Origin: Microvirga soli
GTDB taxonomy: Bacteria > Pseudomonadota > Alphaproteobacteria > Rhizobiales > Beijerinckiaceae
Direction: 5' to 3'
NCBI RefSeq assembly: GCF_016734765.1
Contig: NZ_JAERQE010000021.1
Location: 1-64,000, forward strand
Length of the DNA: 64,000 bases
Shown here: piece after piece, positions 17,711 through 25,420 of the stretch
How positions within the stretch are numbered: the first letter of the stretch is position 1
Layout of the letters: the number at the start of each line of letters is the position of its first letter
Position numbers and translations under genes: made by a program
The notes under the pieces: model-generated
Databases searched by the model: none
Told to the model about the DNA's origin: nothing
What the model saw: only the letters and a program-made list of their open reading frames with translations

Positions 17711-17839
17711 ATGCCCGAAGGACATTTGCGGGACGCTGGCCACTGTCGCAGCATCCCGGTCACAACTGAGCAGTATTGTCGCCACAATCGCCAACAAGGA
17801 TCCGATTGTTCTGATTCCAGCCAACGGTTGCGAGGGTTC

Positions 17840-17977
17840 ATGACCCATAGGGATCGCGTTGTGCGCTATGGCCGCCTCGGCCTCATCCTGATGGCTTTCG
17901 CCATAATCGGCGGGGTTGTGGCCGAACCGCTTCTGCGGCCCTTGTGGTCGTCACCTCTGACGATTGCCCAGAAGTAG
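17840..17977 (+). CDS. Small single-pass membrane protein (45 aa)
   Basis: A short ORF with a good ribosome site (GAGGG, 4 bases before the ATG), a basic N-terminus (MTHRDRVVRYGR) and one transmembrane helix LGLILMAFAIIGGVVAEPLL. No family known. The orientation rule predicts an N-in topology. It lies between the kinase and the DUF6894 gene on the same strand. Confidence 0.45.
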   Translation: MTHRDRVVRYGRLGLILMAFAIIGGVVAEPLLRPLWSSPLTIAQK

Positions 17978-18090
17978 CCCATGCCGGCACCGGCATCACG
18001 CCGCCGCGTCGGCTGGCAATTCCGGAGGTCGCCCGGAACCCAAAGCATCCGGCCCGATTGGCCTCTATAGCTCAAGCTTCAGGAACACCC

Positions 18091-18339
18091 ATGCCGCGCT
18101 ACTTCTTCAACGTGCATATCGGTGGTGATGCCCTCGCCGATCCCGAAGGGCAGGAACTGCGCGATGCGGATCAGGCCTGGGAGGTGGCGCAGACCATGGC
18201 CAGGAACCTGATGGGCACCGAGTTCGAGCGGCCGGTCAACTGGGCCACGGCCCATATCGAGGTGAAGGACGACATGGACGAGATCGTTCTGGAGTTCCCC
18301 TTCCTGGAAGCTATCCCGTTCACGCAGCAATCCCATTGA
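18091..18339 (+). CDS. DUF6894-family protein
   Basis: An 82-aa protein starting MPRYFFNVHIGGDALADPEG, the signature start of the DUF6894 family found in many copies in Methylobacterium-like genomes. The rest is an amphipathic helix (DADQAWEVAQTMARNLMG) and a beta-rich acidic C-terminus. Function is not known; members often sit near stress and signalling genes, as here. ATG 18091 follows CAGGAA. Longer in-frame ORF to 17944 is not supported. Confidence 0.8.
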   Translation: MPRYFFNVHIGGDALADPEGQELRDADQAWEVAQTMARNLMGTEFERPVNWATAHIEVKDDMDEIVLEFPFLEAIPFTQQSH

Positions 18340-18512
18340 GGCGTCAAGGCTCCCCAAGGAGCGCGCTTCACGCTGCTTGAGCCCTTCGAACAGACCCAAG
18401 CTTTGCTTTTTTACCTAAAGGAAGCTCAAGGCCGGCAGAAGTTAACGGAATAACCACACCTGAGGGCGGATGGTGGCGGGGATCGTCGCTCCCAGGCCTC
18501 ATCGAAACCATA

Positions 18513-20786
18513 GTGCCCGCCTCCCTGATCATCACCCTCAGCATCGTTCTCGCGGTGGCCGTCCTGGCCGGCGCCGTGCTTCTTCTGGTGCGGGGCTACA
18601 CCGACGATCTCGCGCGCGCCGAAGGCGATCTGGCGAACCTGGCGCTGACCCTCCAGGAGCGGACGGACGGCATCCTGCAATCCATCGAGGGCGTTCTGCG
18701 GGATCTCGTCGAGCGCATTCCGCAGGCGAGCCTGCGGGCATCGGAGTTCGACGGCTTCGCCGGATCGCAGGCCACGAAGCTCGTTCTGGTCGGCGCCTCC
18801 TGCTCCCTGCCCCAGTTCGTGCGCATCGATCTCGTCAACGCCCGCGGCAGGCTCGTCGGCACCTCGAACCCGCGGCCGATGTCAGATCCCATCTATCTGA
18901 CGAACGCATCCTACTACCAGGCCCTCTCGACGGATCCCTCGCTCACCTCCTACCTGAGCGAGCCGATGCGGATCCGCGCCACGGGCAAGAAGGTTCTGTC
19001 GCTGGCGCGCAGGATCAACGACACCGAAGGCAACCTCCTCGGCATCGTCGTCTCCACCATCGATCTCACGCATTTCGAGACGCTCTACAAGGAGCATCTG
19101 CGCAAGCCCTCCTCGGCCGTCACATTCTATCGGCGCGACGGCGTGGTTCTGGCGCATATCCCCAATTCGGAGCGGGCGCTCGGCCGCAAGATCTGGAAGC
19201 CCGACACGCCGCTGCAGCGGATGATCGCGAAGAACAGCCCGACGCTCATCCGCGACGTGAGCTGGATCGACCGGCAGGAGCGGCTGTTCGCCCTGCACCC
19301 GCTGGCCAACCAGCCGGGCGGCATTGCGGTGAGCCGCACCGTGGCGGAGCTCATGGCCGGGCAGCGCCTCGAGGCACGGGTGGTCGGGTTCATCGCCTAT
19401 CTCATGGGCGTTGCCGTCGACACGGCGAGCCTCATCGGCTTGCGGCATGTGAGAACCGGCATCTTACGGGCCGCGAGCGAGAGCTACCTGTCGCGCCACG
19501 ATGTGCTGACCCGGCTCCCCAACAGGCCGTTCTTCATCGAGGAACTGAAGCGGACCTATCTCGCTTCTCATCGAACAAGCACGGATTTCGCCCTGCATCT
19601 TCTCGATCTCAACCGCTTCAAGGACATCAACGACAATCACGGCCACGGCGCGGGAGACGAGATCATCCAGACGGTGGCGCGGCGCCTGCGCGAGCGTCTG
19701 CGCAAGAGCGACTTCCTCGCCCGCATCGGGGGCGACGAGTTTGCCATCATTCAAAGGCCGGTCAGGGACCGGCAACAGGTCACGGATCTCGTCACCGCCA
19801 TCCAGGCCGCCATGAAGACACCCTGCACGGCCGGCAACACGGAGGTCGACGTCGGGTTGTCCGCCGGAATCGCCGTCGCGCCCTCGGACGGCAAGACCTC
19901 GACCGAGCTCATGCGAGCGGCCGACATCGCGCTTTACGCGGCAAAATCCGACACCAACGGCAGCTACCGGTTCTACGACTCGAACATCCAGGATTCCCGC
20001 GCGGAGCGTCGTGCGCTCGAGGGGGCCCTCAAGAGCGCCCTCGACAACCGGGAGTTCGAGCTGTTCTACCAGCCGATCCTCGATCTCGCGACGAACCGGA
20101 TGTGGGGCTGCGAGGCCCTGGTGCGCTGGAAGCACGCGACCAAGGGGATGATCCCTCCCCTGCAGTTCATCCCGACCGCCGAGGATTCAGGGCTCATCGC
20201 GCCCATCGGCGACTGGATCTTGGAAGAGGCTTGCTCGACGGCCATGACCTGGGGCCTCCCGTTGAAGGTCGCGGTCAATCTCTCGCCGGTGCAGTTCAAG
20301 CGCCGGGACGTGTTCGCCAGCGTCACGAAGGCCCTGAACCTGTCCGGCCTGCCGGCTCACCGCCTCGTTCTGGAGATCACGGAATCCGTCAAGCTGAACG
20401 AGGAAGCGACGGCGGCGCTCAGGCGGCTCAAGACCTTGGGCGTGGGGATCTCGCTCGACGATTTCGGGACCGGCTACGCGTCGATGAGCTATCTCAGGAG
20501 CTTCCCGTTCGACAAGATCAAGATCGACCAGTCCTTCGTGCGCGGCATGAGCGACTCGGCGGGCAGCCGTGCGATCATCAAGGCCACGATCGGGCTGGCG
20601 AACGACCTGAAGATGAGCACGACGGCAGAGGGCGTCGAGACGCAGGAGCAGCTCAACGCCCTGCGCGTGGCCGGCGCCTCGCAGGCTCAAGGGTATCTGA
20701 TCGCCAAGCCCATGCCCCGTGAGGCGCTTGCGGCTTTCATGGCGGAGGTTGAAGGCCTTCAGCAGCCAAGGCGCGCCATCGCCTGA
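18513..20786 (+). CDS. Membrane GGDEF-EAL cyclic-di-GMP enzyme
   Basis: The 757-aa product has a TM helix (about 4-27), a periplasmic Cache-like sensor (about 30-290), a second TM (about 291-311), GGDEF (about 325-490) and EAL (about 500-745). Both catalytic sites look intact: GGDEF at 406-410 with an I-site RKSD at 397-400, EAL at 534-536, DDFGTGY at 649-655 and EGVET. It could make or break c-di-GMP; which dominates cannot be read from sequence. The start is GTG 18513. A long shadow frame (18470-20722) covers the same DNA and is rejected. Confidence 0.9.
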   Translation: MPASLIITLSIVLAVAVLAGAVLLLVRGYTDDLARAEGDLANLALTLQERTDGILQSIEGVLRDLVERIPQASLRASEFDGFAGSQATKLVLVGASCSLPQFVRIDLVNARGRLVGTSNPRPMSDPIYLTNASYYQALSTDPSLTSYLSEPMRIRATGKKVLSLARRINDTEGNLLGIVVSTIDLTHFETLYKEHLRKPSSAVTFYRRDGVVLAHIPNSERALGRKIWKPDTPLQRMIAKNSPTLIRDVSWIDRQERLFALHPLANQPGGIAVSRTVAELMAGQRLEARVVGFIAYLMGVAVDTASLIGLRHVRTGILRAASESYLSRHDVLTRLPNRPFFIEELKRTYLASHRTSTDFALHLLDLNRFKDINDNHGHGAGDEIIQTVARRLRERLRKSDFLARIGGDEFAIIQRPVRDRQQVTDLVTAIQAAMKTPCTAGNTEVDVGLSAGIAVAPSDGKTSTELMRAADIALYAAKSDTNGSYRFYDSNIQDSRAERRALEGALKSALDNREFELFYQPILDLATNRMWGCEALVRWKHATKGMIPPLQFIPTAEDSGLIAPIGDWILEEACSTAMTWGLPLKVAVNLSPVQFKRRDVFASVTKALNLSGLPAHRLVLEITESVKLNEEATAALRRLKTLGVGISLDDFGTGYASMSYLRSFPFDKIKIDQSFVRGMSDSAGSRAIIKATIGLANDLKMSTTAEGVETQEQLNALRVAGASQAQGYLIAKPMPREALAAFMAEVEGLQQPRRAIA

Positions 20787-20807
20787 TGGCCCGCGGCGGC
20801 GATCCGG

Positions 20808-21527
20808 TCAGGCGGCCTGCGGCCATGAGTGCTGCCGCTCCGCCTCGAGCAGTTGCTCGGCCCTGCGGGTGAATTCATCGCCGGGCAGGCCCGGCTCGAT
20901 CGGGTCGAGATAGGAGACCGAGATGGTCCCTCCCCGCTTGACGGGCCGGTCCACCCCCCAGAAATGGCCGGAATTGAGGGCGACCGGCAGAACCACCCGG
21001 TCGAGCTTTGTATAGAGAAGCTCCACGCCGCGCTTGAACGCGATGGGCTCCGAGACGGACTTGCGGGTGCCCTCCGGGAAGATCAGCACGGAGCGCCCTT
21101 GAGCCAGGGCGGCCCGGCTCTCGTCCACCATCTTCCGAACGGCCTTCGAGCCGCTCTCCCGGTCGATCAGGATCATCGGCGACTTGCGCAGGAACCACGA
21201 GAAGATCGGGATGGTCAGGAGCTCCTGCTTCGCGACGATCGCCACATCCGGGAAGAGCGCCAGGAAGGCCAGGGTTTCCCAGGTCGATTGATGGTTGGCG
21301 ATGATCAGGCAGGGCTCGTCGGGAATGTTGTGGAGTCCGCGCTCGGTATAGGTCAGGCCGACGATCCATCTCAGGCCGAACAGGATGCCGCGTGCCCACA
21401 GCCGCGAGGCCAGGCGCACGGCGCGCTCAGGCGAGCCGCACAGCCACAGCACGGCGAGAACGGGTGCGAAGAGACCGGTCCAGAGCGCCAGATAGACATC
21501 GAAGAGTTTGGAGCGGAGAAGCTGCAT
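20808..21527 (-). CDS. plsC: 1-acyl-sn-glycerol-3-phosphate acyltransferase
   Basis: A 239-aa inner-membrane acyltransferase with N-terminal hydrophobic helices and the PlsC motifs: NHQSTWET (block I, with the final acidic residue of the NHxxxxD/E pattern present as Glu), LIDRESGS (block II), FPEGTRK (block III) and the downstream VLPVALNSG. It transfers the second acyl chain to lysophosphatidic acid in phospholipid synthesis. It lies downstream of rpsU, separated by a hairpin. The alphaproteobacterial genome may carry more than one PlsC. Confidence 0.88.
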   Translation of the reverse strand: MQLLRSKLFDVYLALWTGLFAPVLAVLWLCGSPERAVRLASRLWARGILFGLRWIVGLTYTERGLHNIPDEPCLIIANHQSTWETLAFLALFPDVAIVAKQELLTIPIFSWFLRKSPMILIDRESGSKAVRKMVDESRAALAQGRSVLIFPEGTRKSVSEPIAFKRGVELLYTKLDRVVLPVALNSGHFWGVDRPVKRGGTISVSYLDPIEPGLPGDEFTRRAEQLLEAERQHSWPQAA

Positions 21528-21610
21528 GGCAATGAAATGCTTTAGATGAATCAGTGTCTGATGCCATCACGCTCTGCCGCGATGCCGCCTCACGATCAAC
21601 AAAACATGAA

Positions 21611-21634
21611 GCGGCGCATGATCACATGCGCCGC
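21611..21634 (-). terminator. Hairpin after rpsU
   Basis: A perfect 10-bp inverted repeat, GCGGCGCATG and CATGCGCCGC, with a 4-base loop. On the minus strand it is followed by a T-rich run (TTCATGTTTTGTT), 35 bases past the rpsU stop. Confidence 0.65.
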
Positions 21635-21668
21635 CTGCAAGACCGATAAGGAGTCCTGGTGTCAGGAC

Positions 21669-21968
21669 TTACTCTGCAGCCTCGGTACGGGGCGCGGCGC
21701 TGGGAGCCGCCATGGGGCGGCGAGCACCGGCGGCGCCGGGACGGGGCTTCGGCTTGGGAGCTGCAATCAGCCCTTCGCGGATCGCCTGCTTGCGGGCAGC
21801 CTTGCGATTGCGGCGGACGGCCTCGGCCTTCTCGCGGGTCTTCCGCTCAGACGGCTTCTCGTAGGCCTTCCGCGCCTTCATTTCGCGGAAAATGCCTTCG
21901 CGCTGCATCTTCTTCTTGAGCACCCTGAGAGCTTGATCGACGTTGTTGTCGCGTACCAGAACCTGCAA
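21669..21968 (-). CDS. rpsU: 30S ribosomal protein S21
   Basis: The 99-aa product begins [20 protein letters not shown] and shows the S21 core ([29 protein letters not shown]). It has a C-terminal Ala/Pro-rich extension of about 30 residues typical of Rhizobiales S21. S21 helps base pairing of the anti-SD region and initiation. Alphaproteobacteria often carry several S21 genes near cold-shock genes; here it lies downstream of a csp cassette and ahead of plsC. Confidence 0.93.
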   Translation of the reverse strand: MQVLVRDNNVDQALRVLKKKMQREGIFREMKARKAYEKPSERKTREKAEAVRRNRKAARKQAIREGLIAAPKPKPRPGAAGARRPMAAPSAAPRTEAAE

Positions 21969-22048
21969 TGGATGTCCTCTCTCTAGATTGGAGTGTTGCT
22001 CTGCCCGGCCTGCGCCCGGCGATTGATCGTGAGTTCGGCGCGATGCGC

Positions 22049-22243
22049 CTAGGCGCTCCGGATCTCGCCTTCGCGCACGGCCTTTTCGGTCATGCCAGAC
22101 TTGATACGGTATGACACTTCGCCGGTCTGATCGGCCGGCATGAGACGCACGACCTCATAAACGTTCGCGGAATTCGACCGGGTATCGGAAAAACCCGGCT
22201 GCGCCAGCCGAACCATCTGTCGAACTTTGAACTTGTGAGTCAT
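22049..22243 (-). CDS. Conserved small beta-strand protein, paralogue of 5287-5496
   Basis: A 64-aa protein beginning [13 protein letters not shown] with [20 protein letters not shown] in the middle and AVREGEI at the end. It aligns along its length with the product at 5287-5496. The start is supported by GAGAGGAA upstream, and the longer frame to 22480 is a shadow of the DUF6481 gene. It lies in a same-strand run: csp, 66-aa protein, DUF6481, this gene, rpsU. Function unknown; the context suggests stress or translation. Confidence 0.72.
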   Translation of the reverse strand: MTHKFKVRQMVRLAQPGFSDTRSNSANVYEVVRLMPADQTGEVSYRIKSGMTEKAVREGEIRSA

Positions 22244-22259
22244 CGTTTCGGTTCCTCTC

Positions 22260-22637
22260 TTACTTGCGGGCCTTGCGGGCCGCATAGCGGGCGTCGCGGG
22301 CTGCCTTGCGCTCGACTTCGAGCCGTGCCTCGTCCGCAGCCTTCTCGGCCGCCATCCGCTCGTCCTGCTCCGCCTGTTCGGCTGCGCGAGCTTCGCGCTC
22401 GGCCGCCATGCGGGCCTCGTCGGCGACGCGCTTGGCTTCATCGGCAAGGCGCTTGGCCTCGCGCTCGGCGGTTCTGGCATCGCGCGCGGCGCTCACCGAC
22501 GCCCGTGCAGCCCGCCGCTCAGCAACCGCCGGATCGTCAAGTCCCGGACGCTGCCGAAACTTTTCCGCCATGGCCTGCTTCGCGTTCTTGGCCGCATTGA
22601 GCCGTTCGCCGAGATCCTGATGCTTCATTCCGCTCAT
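22260..22637 (-). CDS. DUF6481-family Ala/Arg/Glu-rich helical protein
   Basis: A 125-aa protein, start MSGMKHQDLGERLNAAKNAK, with the family signature FRQRPGLDDPAVAERRAARA followed by a very long charged helix of AxREAKRLADEA-type repeats. The composition predicts one continuous coiled coil or single alpha helix. DUF6481 is a widespread alphaproteobacterial family without known function. The gene precedes the small beta-strand gene by 16 bases. The second Met (22628) is an alternative start. Confidence 0.75.
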   Translation of the reverse strand: MSGMKHQDLGERLNAAKNAKQAMAEKFRQRPGLDDPAVAERRAARASVSAARDARTAEREAKRLADEAKRVADEARMAAEREARAAEQAEQDERMAAEKAADEARLEVERKAARDARYAARKARK

Positions 22638-22671
22638 TGTTCCTGTTTGATGCTTCGTTGGACGAAGCCGA

Positions 22672-22872
22672 TTACCGGACGCGCCTTATGGTGGCGATGT
22701 CGCCGCCCGGAAGAGTGCCCTGCTCCTGCTGGGCGCGCGCGATCAGGCCGACCGCGCGGGGATCGTTGGCCTTCCCCGGATTGTCGACCCAGAGATAGGC
22801 CCTGCGTGCATCGGCATAATCCACCACGAACATCACGGATTTCGCCGCAGTTGCTTTTCGAAATGTGTTCAT
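22672..22872 (-). CDS. Hypothetical 66-aa protein
   Basis: A 66-aa product, MNTFRKATAAKSVMFVVDY then an Ala/Arg/Gly-rich part ending IATIRRVR. GAGGA precedes the ATG at 22872, and the frame continuing to 22911 is not needed. Between the cold-shock gene's hairpin (22918-22944) and DUF6481, it is probably part of the cold-shock operon read through the hairpin. No recognised family. Confidence 0.55.
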   Translation of the reverse strand: MNTFRKATAAKSVMFVVDYADARRAYLWVDNPGKANDPRAVGLIARAQQEQGTLPGGDIATIRRVR

Positions 22873-22917
22873 TGGGTCCTCGCCGGTATCCCATCGAAGA
22901 TGGGGTTGCACAAAGCA

Positions 22918-22944
22918 GAAGCCGCCCCACGCGGGAGCGGCTTC
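22918..22944 (-). terminator. Hairpin after second cold-shock gene
   Basis: Near-perfect inverted repeat GAAGCCGC...GCGGCTTC with one mismatch, closely matching the terminator at 5541-5569 in sequence and position relative to its csp. It has no strong T run on the minus strand, so it may be an attenuator rather than a full stop. Confidence 0.6.
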
Positions 22945-22978
22945 ATCGTCAGGCGCTGTAGGTGGCGCCCATCATTCT

Positions 22979-23188
22979 TTAGGCCGTCTGGATGTTGTTG
23001 ACGGCAACCTTGCCGGAACGACGATCTTCGGCGGTGTCGAAGGAGACCTTCTGGCCTTCGCGAAGGCCGCGGATGCCGGCGCGCTCGAGAGCGGTAGCGT
23101 GGACGAACACGTCCTTCTCGCCATTGTCGGGCTGAATGAAGCCGAAGCCTTTTTGATCGTTGTAGAACTTAACGGTGCCTGTCATCAT
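22979..23188 (-). CDS. Cold-shock protein, CspA family (copy 2)
   Basis: A 69-aa cold-shock-domain protein with KGFGFIQP (RNP1) and DVFVHATAL (RNP2), nearly identical to the product at 5615-5824; differences are conservative (for example QKG for MKG, GEK for GSK, GLRE for GLVE). It probably acts as an RNA chaperone. Its leader shares the block at 23287-23338 with copy 1. The genes that follow on the minus strand (66-aa protein, DUF6481, small beta-strand protein, rpsU) suggest a cold or stress-adaptation operon. Confidence 0.92.
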   Translation of the reverse strand: MMTGTVKFYNDQKGFGFIQPDNGEKDVFVHATALERAGIRGLREGQKVSFDTAEDRRSGKVAVNNIQTA

Positions 23189-23749
23189 GGCAGTATTCCT
23201 TGGAGTTTATGCATTAGTGCACGTGAACACGAGGACGTGCGTGAGCACGACCCCGGGCTCGGGTTCGTCGAAGTTTGGGAGAGCGTCTGAACGTGCGCCT
23301 GGCATGCCAAGGCGAAACGGCCCAATTGTCCGGCCAAAGGTCGATGATCCTGATGTAGGGCTTCCAACCCCCAAATACAAGTCACCATTTTGAGAAAGTG
23401 CCTATACTCCTGTGAGCATTGATGGTCGAGGCAGGCCCGATTTTCAGGAAAATCACGGAATAATCACGGCCTGGCTTATGGTTTTACTTTCCTCGAAAGC
23501 GCCAATTCATCCGATTCCGCTAAGTATCATCTTGCCATGAGCAGGCATATGCCCCATATGTGTGCATCCAACCGAGATGTTCGGCCTGCTCTCCCTAGCT
23601 CGTGATCGAGCCGCCGAGCCCGCTTACCGTTCCCATCGTTTGCTACCTCCAGCCCTTTCGGGCGGATTTCTGCCGGTCGGTGCCCTGCGCCGACGGCATC
23701 ATCACAACTATGCCGTCCAGGCCATGCCTGGTGCGGCCACAGGTTCATT
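23189..23749 (-). promoter_or_regulatory. Leader and promoter of second cold-shock gene
   Basis: These 561 bases contain no convincing gene; the ORFs 23527-23748 (minus) and 23602-24018 (plus) look like chance frames. Positions 23287-23338 match the block upstream of copy 1 (GAACGTGCGCCTGG, GCGAAACGGCCC, ATTGTCCGGCCAAA). The GGGTTCGTCGAAGTT stretch near 23261 also resembles copy 1. The region from 23340 to 23500 is relatively AT-rich and probably carries the promoter. Confidence 0.5.
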
Positions 23750-23896
23750 ATGTCGAGTGTTATTCAAGTTCAGAACGTCAAGAAGTCCCCGCAGCATGCC
23801 AAGGCCCCTCAGCAGGCCAAGGCCGCCCAGAAGCCGCAATCCTCCGGCCTGTCACGGGAAGAGATCCGCCAGATCGTCCTCGAGATGATCGGCTGA
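23750..23896 (+). CDS. 48-aa small protein
   Basis: A short ORF (MSSVIQVQNVKKSPQHAKAP at the start, then Gln/Ala/Lys-rich residues and a final amphipathic helix SREEIRQIVLEMIG). The pattern of a disordered linker plus one helix resembles small conserved proteins of Methylobacteriaceae that I cannot name. A weak AGG lies upstream. It precedes trkA by 130 bases on the same strand. Presented as probable, not certain. Confidence 0.5.
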   Translation: MSSVIQVQNVKKSPQHAKAPQQAKAAQKPQSSGLSREEIRQIVLEMIG

Positions 23897-24025
23897 TCGC
23901 CCAGCACCCCACGCCTAAGAACCATAGGCGCACCGCCTATGAACTCCTGAAAGGGGTCCGTGTCCTCCACGGACCTCTGCCCTACATTACCCCGGAACCA
24001 AGCGTATCCGGGGAGTGAAGTCGCC

Positions 24026-25417
24026 GTGAGAGTGATCGTCTGTGGTGCCGGACAGGTCGGATCGACCATCGCCCGCCACCTCGCCTCCGAGGGCATCGAT
24101 GTGACGGTGGTGGATCTCTCACCCGAACAGGCCCGGCGGGCGGACGAGAGTTACGATGTCCGCGGGATGGTCGGCCACGCCGCTCATCCCGAGGTTCTCG
24201 AGCGGGCGGGCGCGCAGGATGCGGACATGCTCATCGCCGTGACCCAGTCCGACGAAGTCAACATGGTCGCCTGCCAGGTGGCCTATTCCCTGTTCAATGT
24301 CCGCCGGCGCATCGCCCGGGTCCGGCATCACGGCTATCTGGAGCCGATCTGGAAGGGTCTCTACGCCTCCGATCAGCTGCCCATCGACGTGATCATCTCA
24401 CCCGAGGTCGAGGTGGCGAACGGAATCGTCCGGCGCCTCAAGACGCCGGGTGCCTTCGACACCGTGCCGCTGGCCGACGGTCGGGTTCACCTCCTCGGGG
24501 TCCATTGCAATACGAGCGGATGCTCTCTGGTTGGGCGACGGATGAAGGAGCTGTCCACGTCGGGCGGTTCCGGGATTGTCGTCGGAGTCATCGTGCGCGA
24601 CGGCCATGCGTTCGTGCCGCGGGCCGAGGATCAGGTGCAGCAGGGCGACGATATCTACGTGATAACGGAAACGAGCCACGTGGACCGTGTCATGGCGTAT
24701 CTCGGCCATGAGGAGCAGGTCGCCCGCCGCATCGTGATCGTGGGCGGCGGCAATGTCGGGTTCAACCTGGCGACCCGGATCGCCCGCCATGCTCCCCATG
24801 TCTCGCTCAAGATGGTCGAGCATTCGCGCGAGCGGGCCGAGTACGTCTCCCGCGAGCTGCGCGATGCCGCGGTGGTGATCCAGGGCGATGCGCTCGACAA
24901 GGAGGTGCTGCTCGAGGCCAATGTCCAGAGCGCCGATACGATCATCGCCGTGACGAACGACGACGAGACCAACATCTTCGCGTCGGTTCTGGCCAAGCGC
25001 GAGGGCTGCACCCGCGCCATCACCCTGGTGAACAAGACCTCCTACGAGCACGTTCTGCCGGCACTGGGCATCGATGCGGTCGTGAGCCCGAGCGCCATCA
25101 CGATCTCGACCATCCTGCGCCATGTGCGCCATCGCTCGGTCTCCGCCCTCTATACGCTCCGGGAGGATTTCGGCGAGGTGATCCAGGCGACGGCCCAGGA
25201 GGGCTCGCGGCTGGTGAAGGGCACCCTGCGCGAGGCCGGCATGCCGGACGGCATGCTGATCGGAGCCATCGTCCGCAACGGCGAGGTGATCATTCCGACC
25301 AGCTCGACCCGCGTGCATCCCGGCGACAGCATCATCGCCGTGGTGGCCTATCGGGCCCTGCGCAAGGCCGAGGCCATCCTGGCCGGTCCATCGACCGAAA
25401 CGGGAAGCCAGGTCTAA
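24026..25417 (+). CDS. trkA: Trk potassium uptake NAD-binding protein TrkA
   Basis: This 463-aa cytoplasmic protein has two RCK modules, each an N-terminal Rossmann part (GAGQVGSTIARHLA and GGGNVGFNLATRIA) followed by a TrkA_C part. It gates TrkH in response to NAD(H)/ATP. Motifs ADMLIAVTQSDEVN and ADTIIAVTNDDETN mark the two nucleotide sites. I chose GTG 24026, with GGGGAG upstream, which gives the usual length; the ORF frame extends to 23960. It is followed 3 bases later by trkH. Confidence 0.93.
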   Translation: MRVIVCGAGQVGSTIARHLASEGIDVTVVDLSPEQARRADESYDVRGMVGHAAHPEVLERAGAQDADMLIAVTQSDEVNMVACQVAYSLFNVRRRIARVRHHGYLEPIWKGLYASDQLPIDVIISPEVEVANGIVRRLKTPGAFDTVPLADGRVHLLGVHCNTSGCSLVGRRMKELSTSGGSGIVVGVIVRDGHAFVPRAEDQVQQGDDIYVITETSHVDRVMAYLGHEEQVARRIVIVGGGNVGFNLATRIARHAPHVSLKMVEHSRERAEYVSRELRDAAVVIQGDALDKEVLLEANVQSADTIIAVTNDDETNIFASVLAKREGCTRAITLVNKTSYEHVLPALGIDAVVSPSAITISTILRHVRHRSVSALYTLREDFGEVIQATAQEGSRLVKGTLREAGMPDGMLIGAIVRNGEVIIPTSSTRVHPGDSIIAVVAYRALRKAEAILAGPSTETGSQV

Positions 25418-25420
25418 GCG

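Noticed and set aside
18470..20722. 750-aa plus-strand ORF overlapping the GGDEF-EAL gene
   Set aside because: It is the same strand in another frame; the GGDEF-EAL frame has clear domains.
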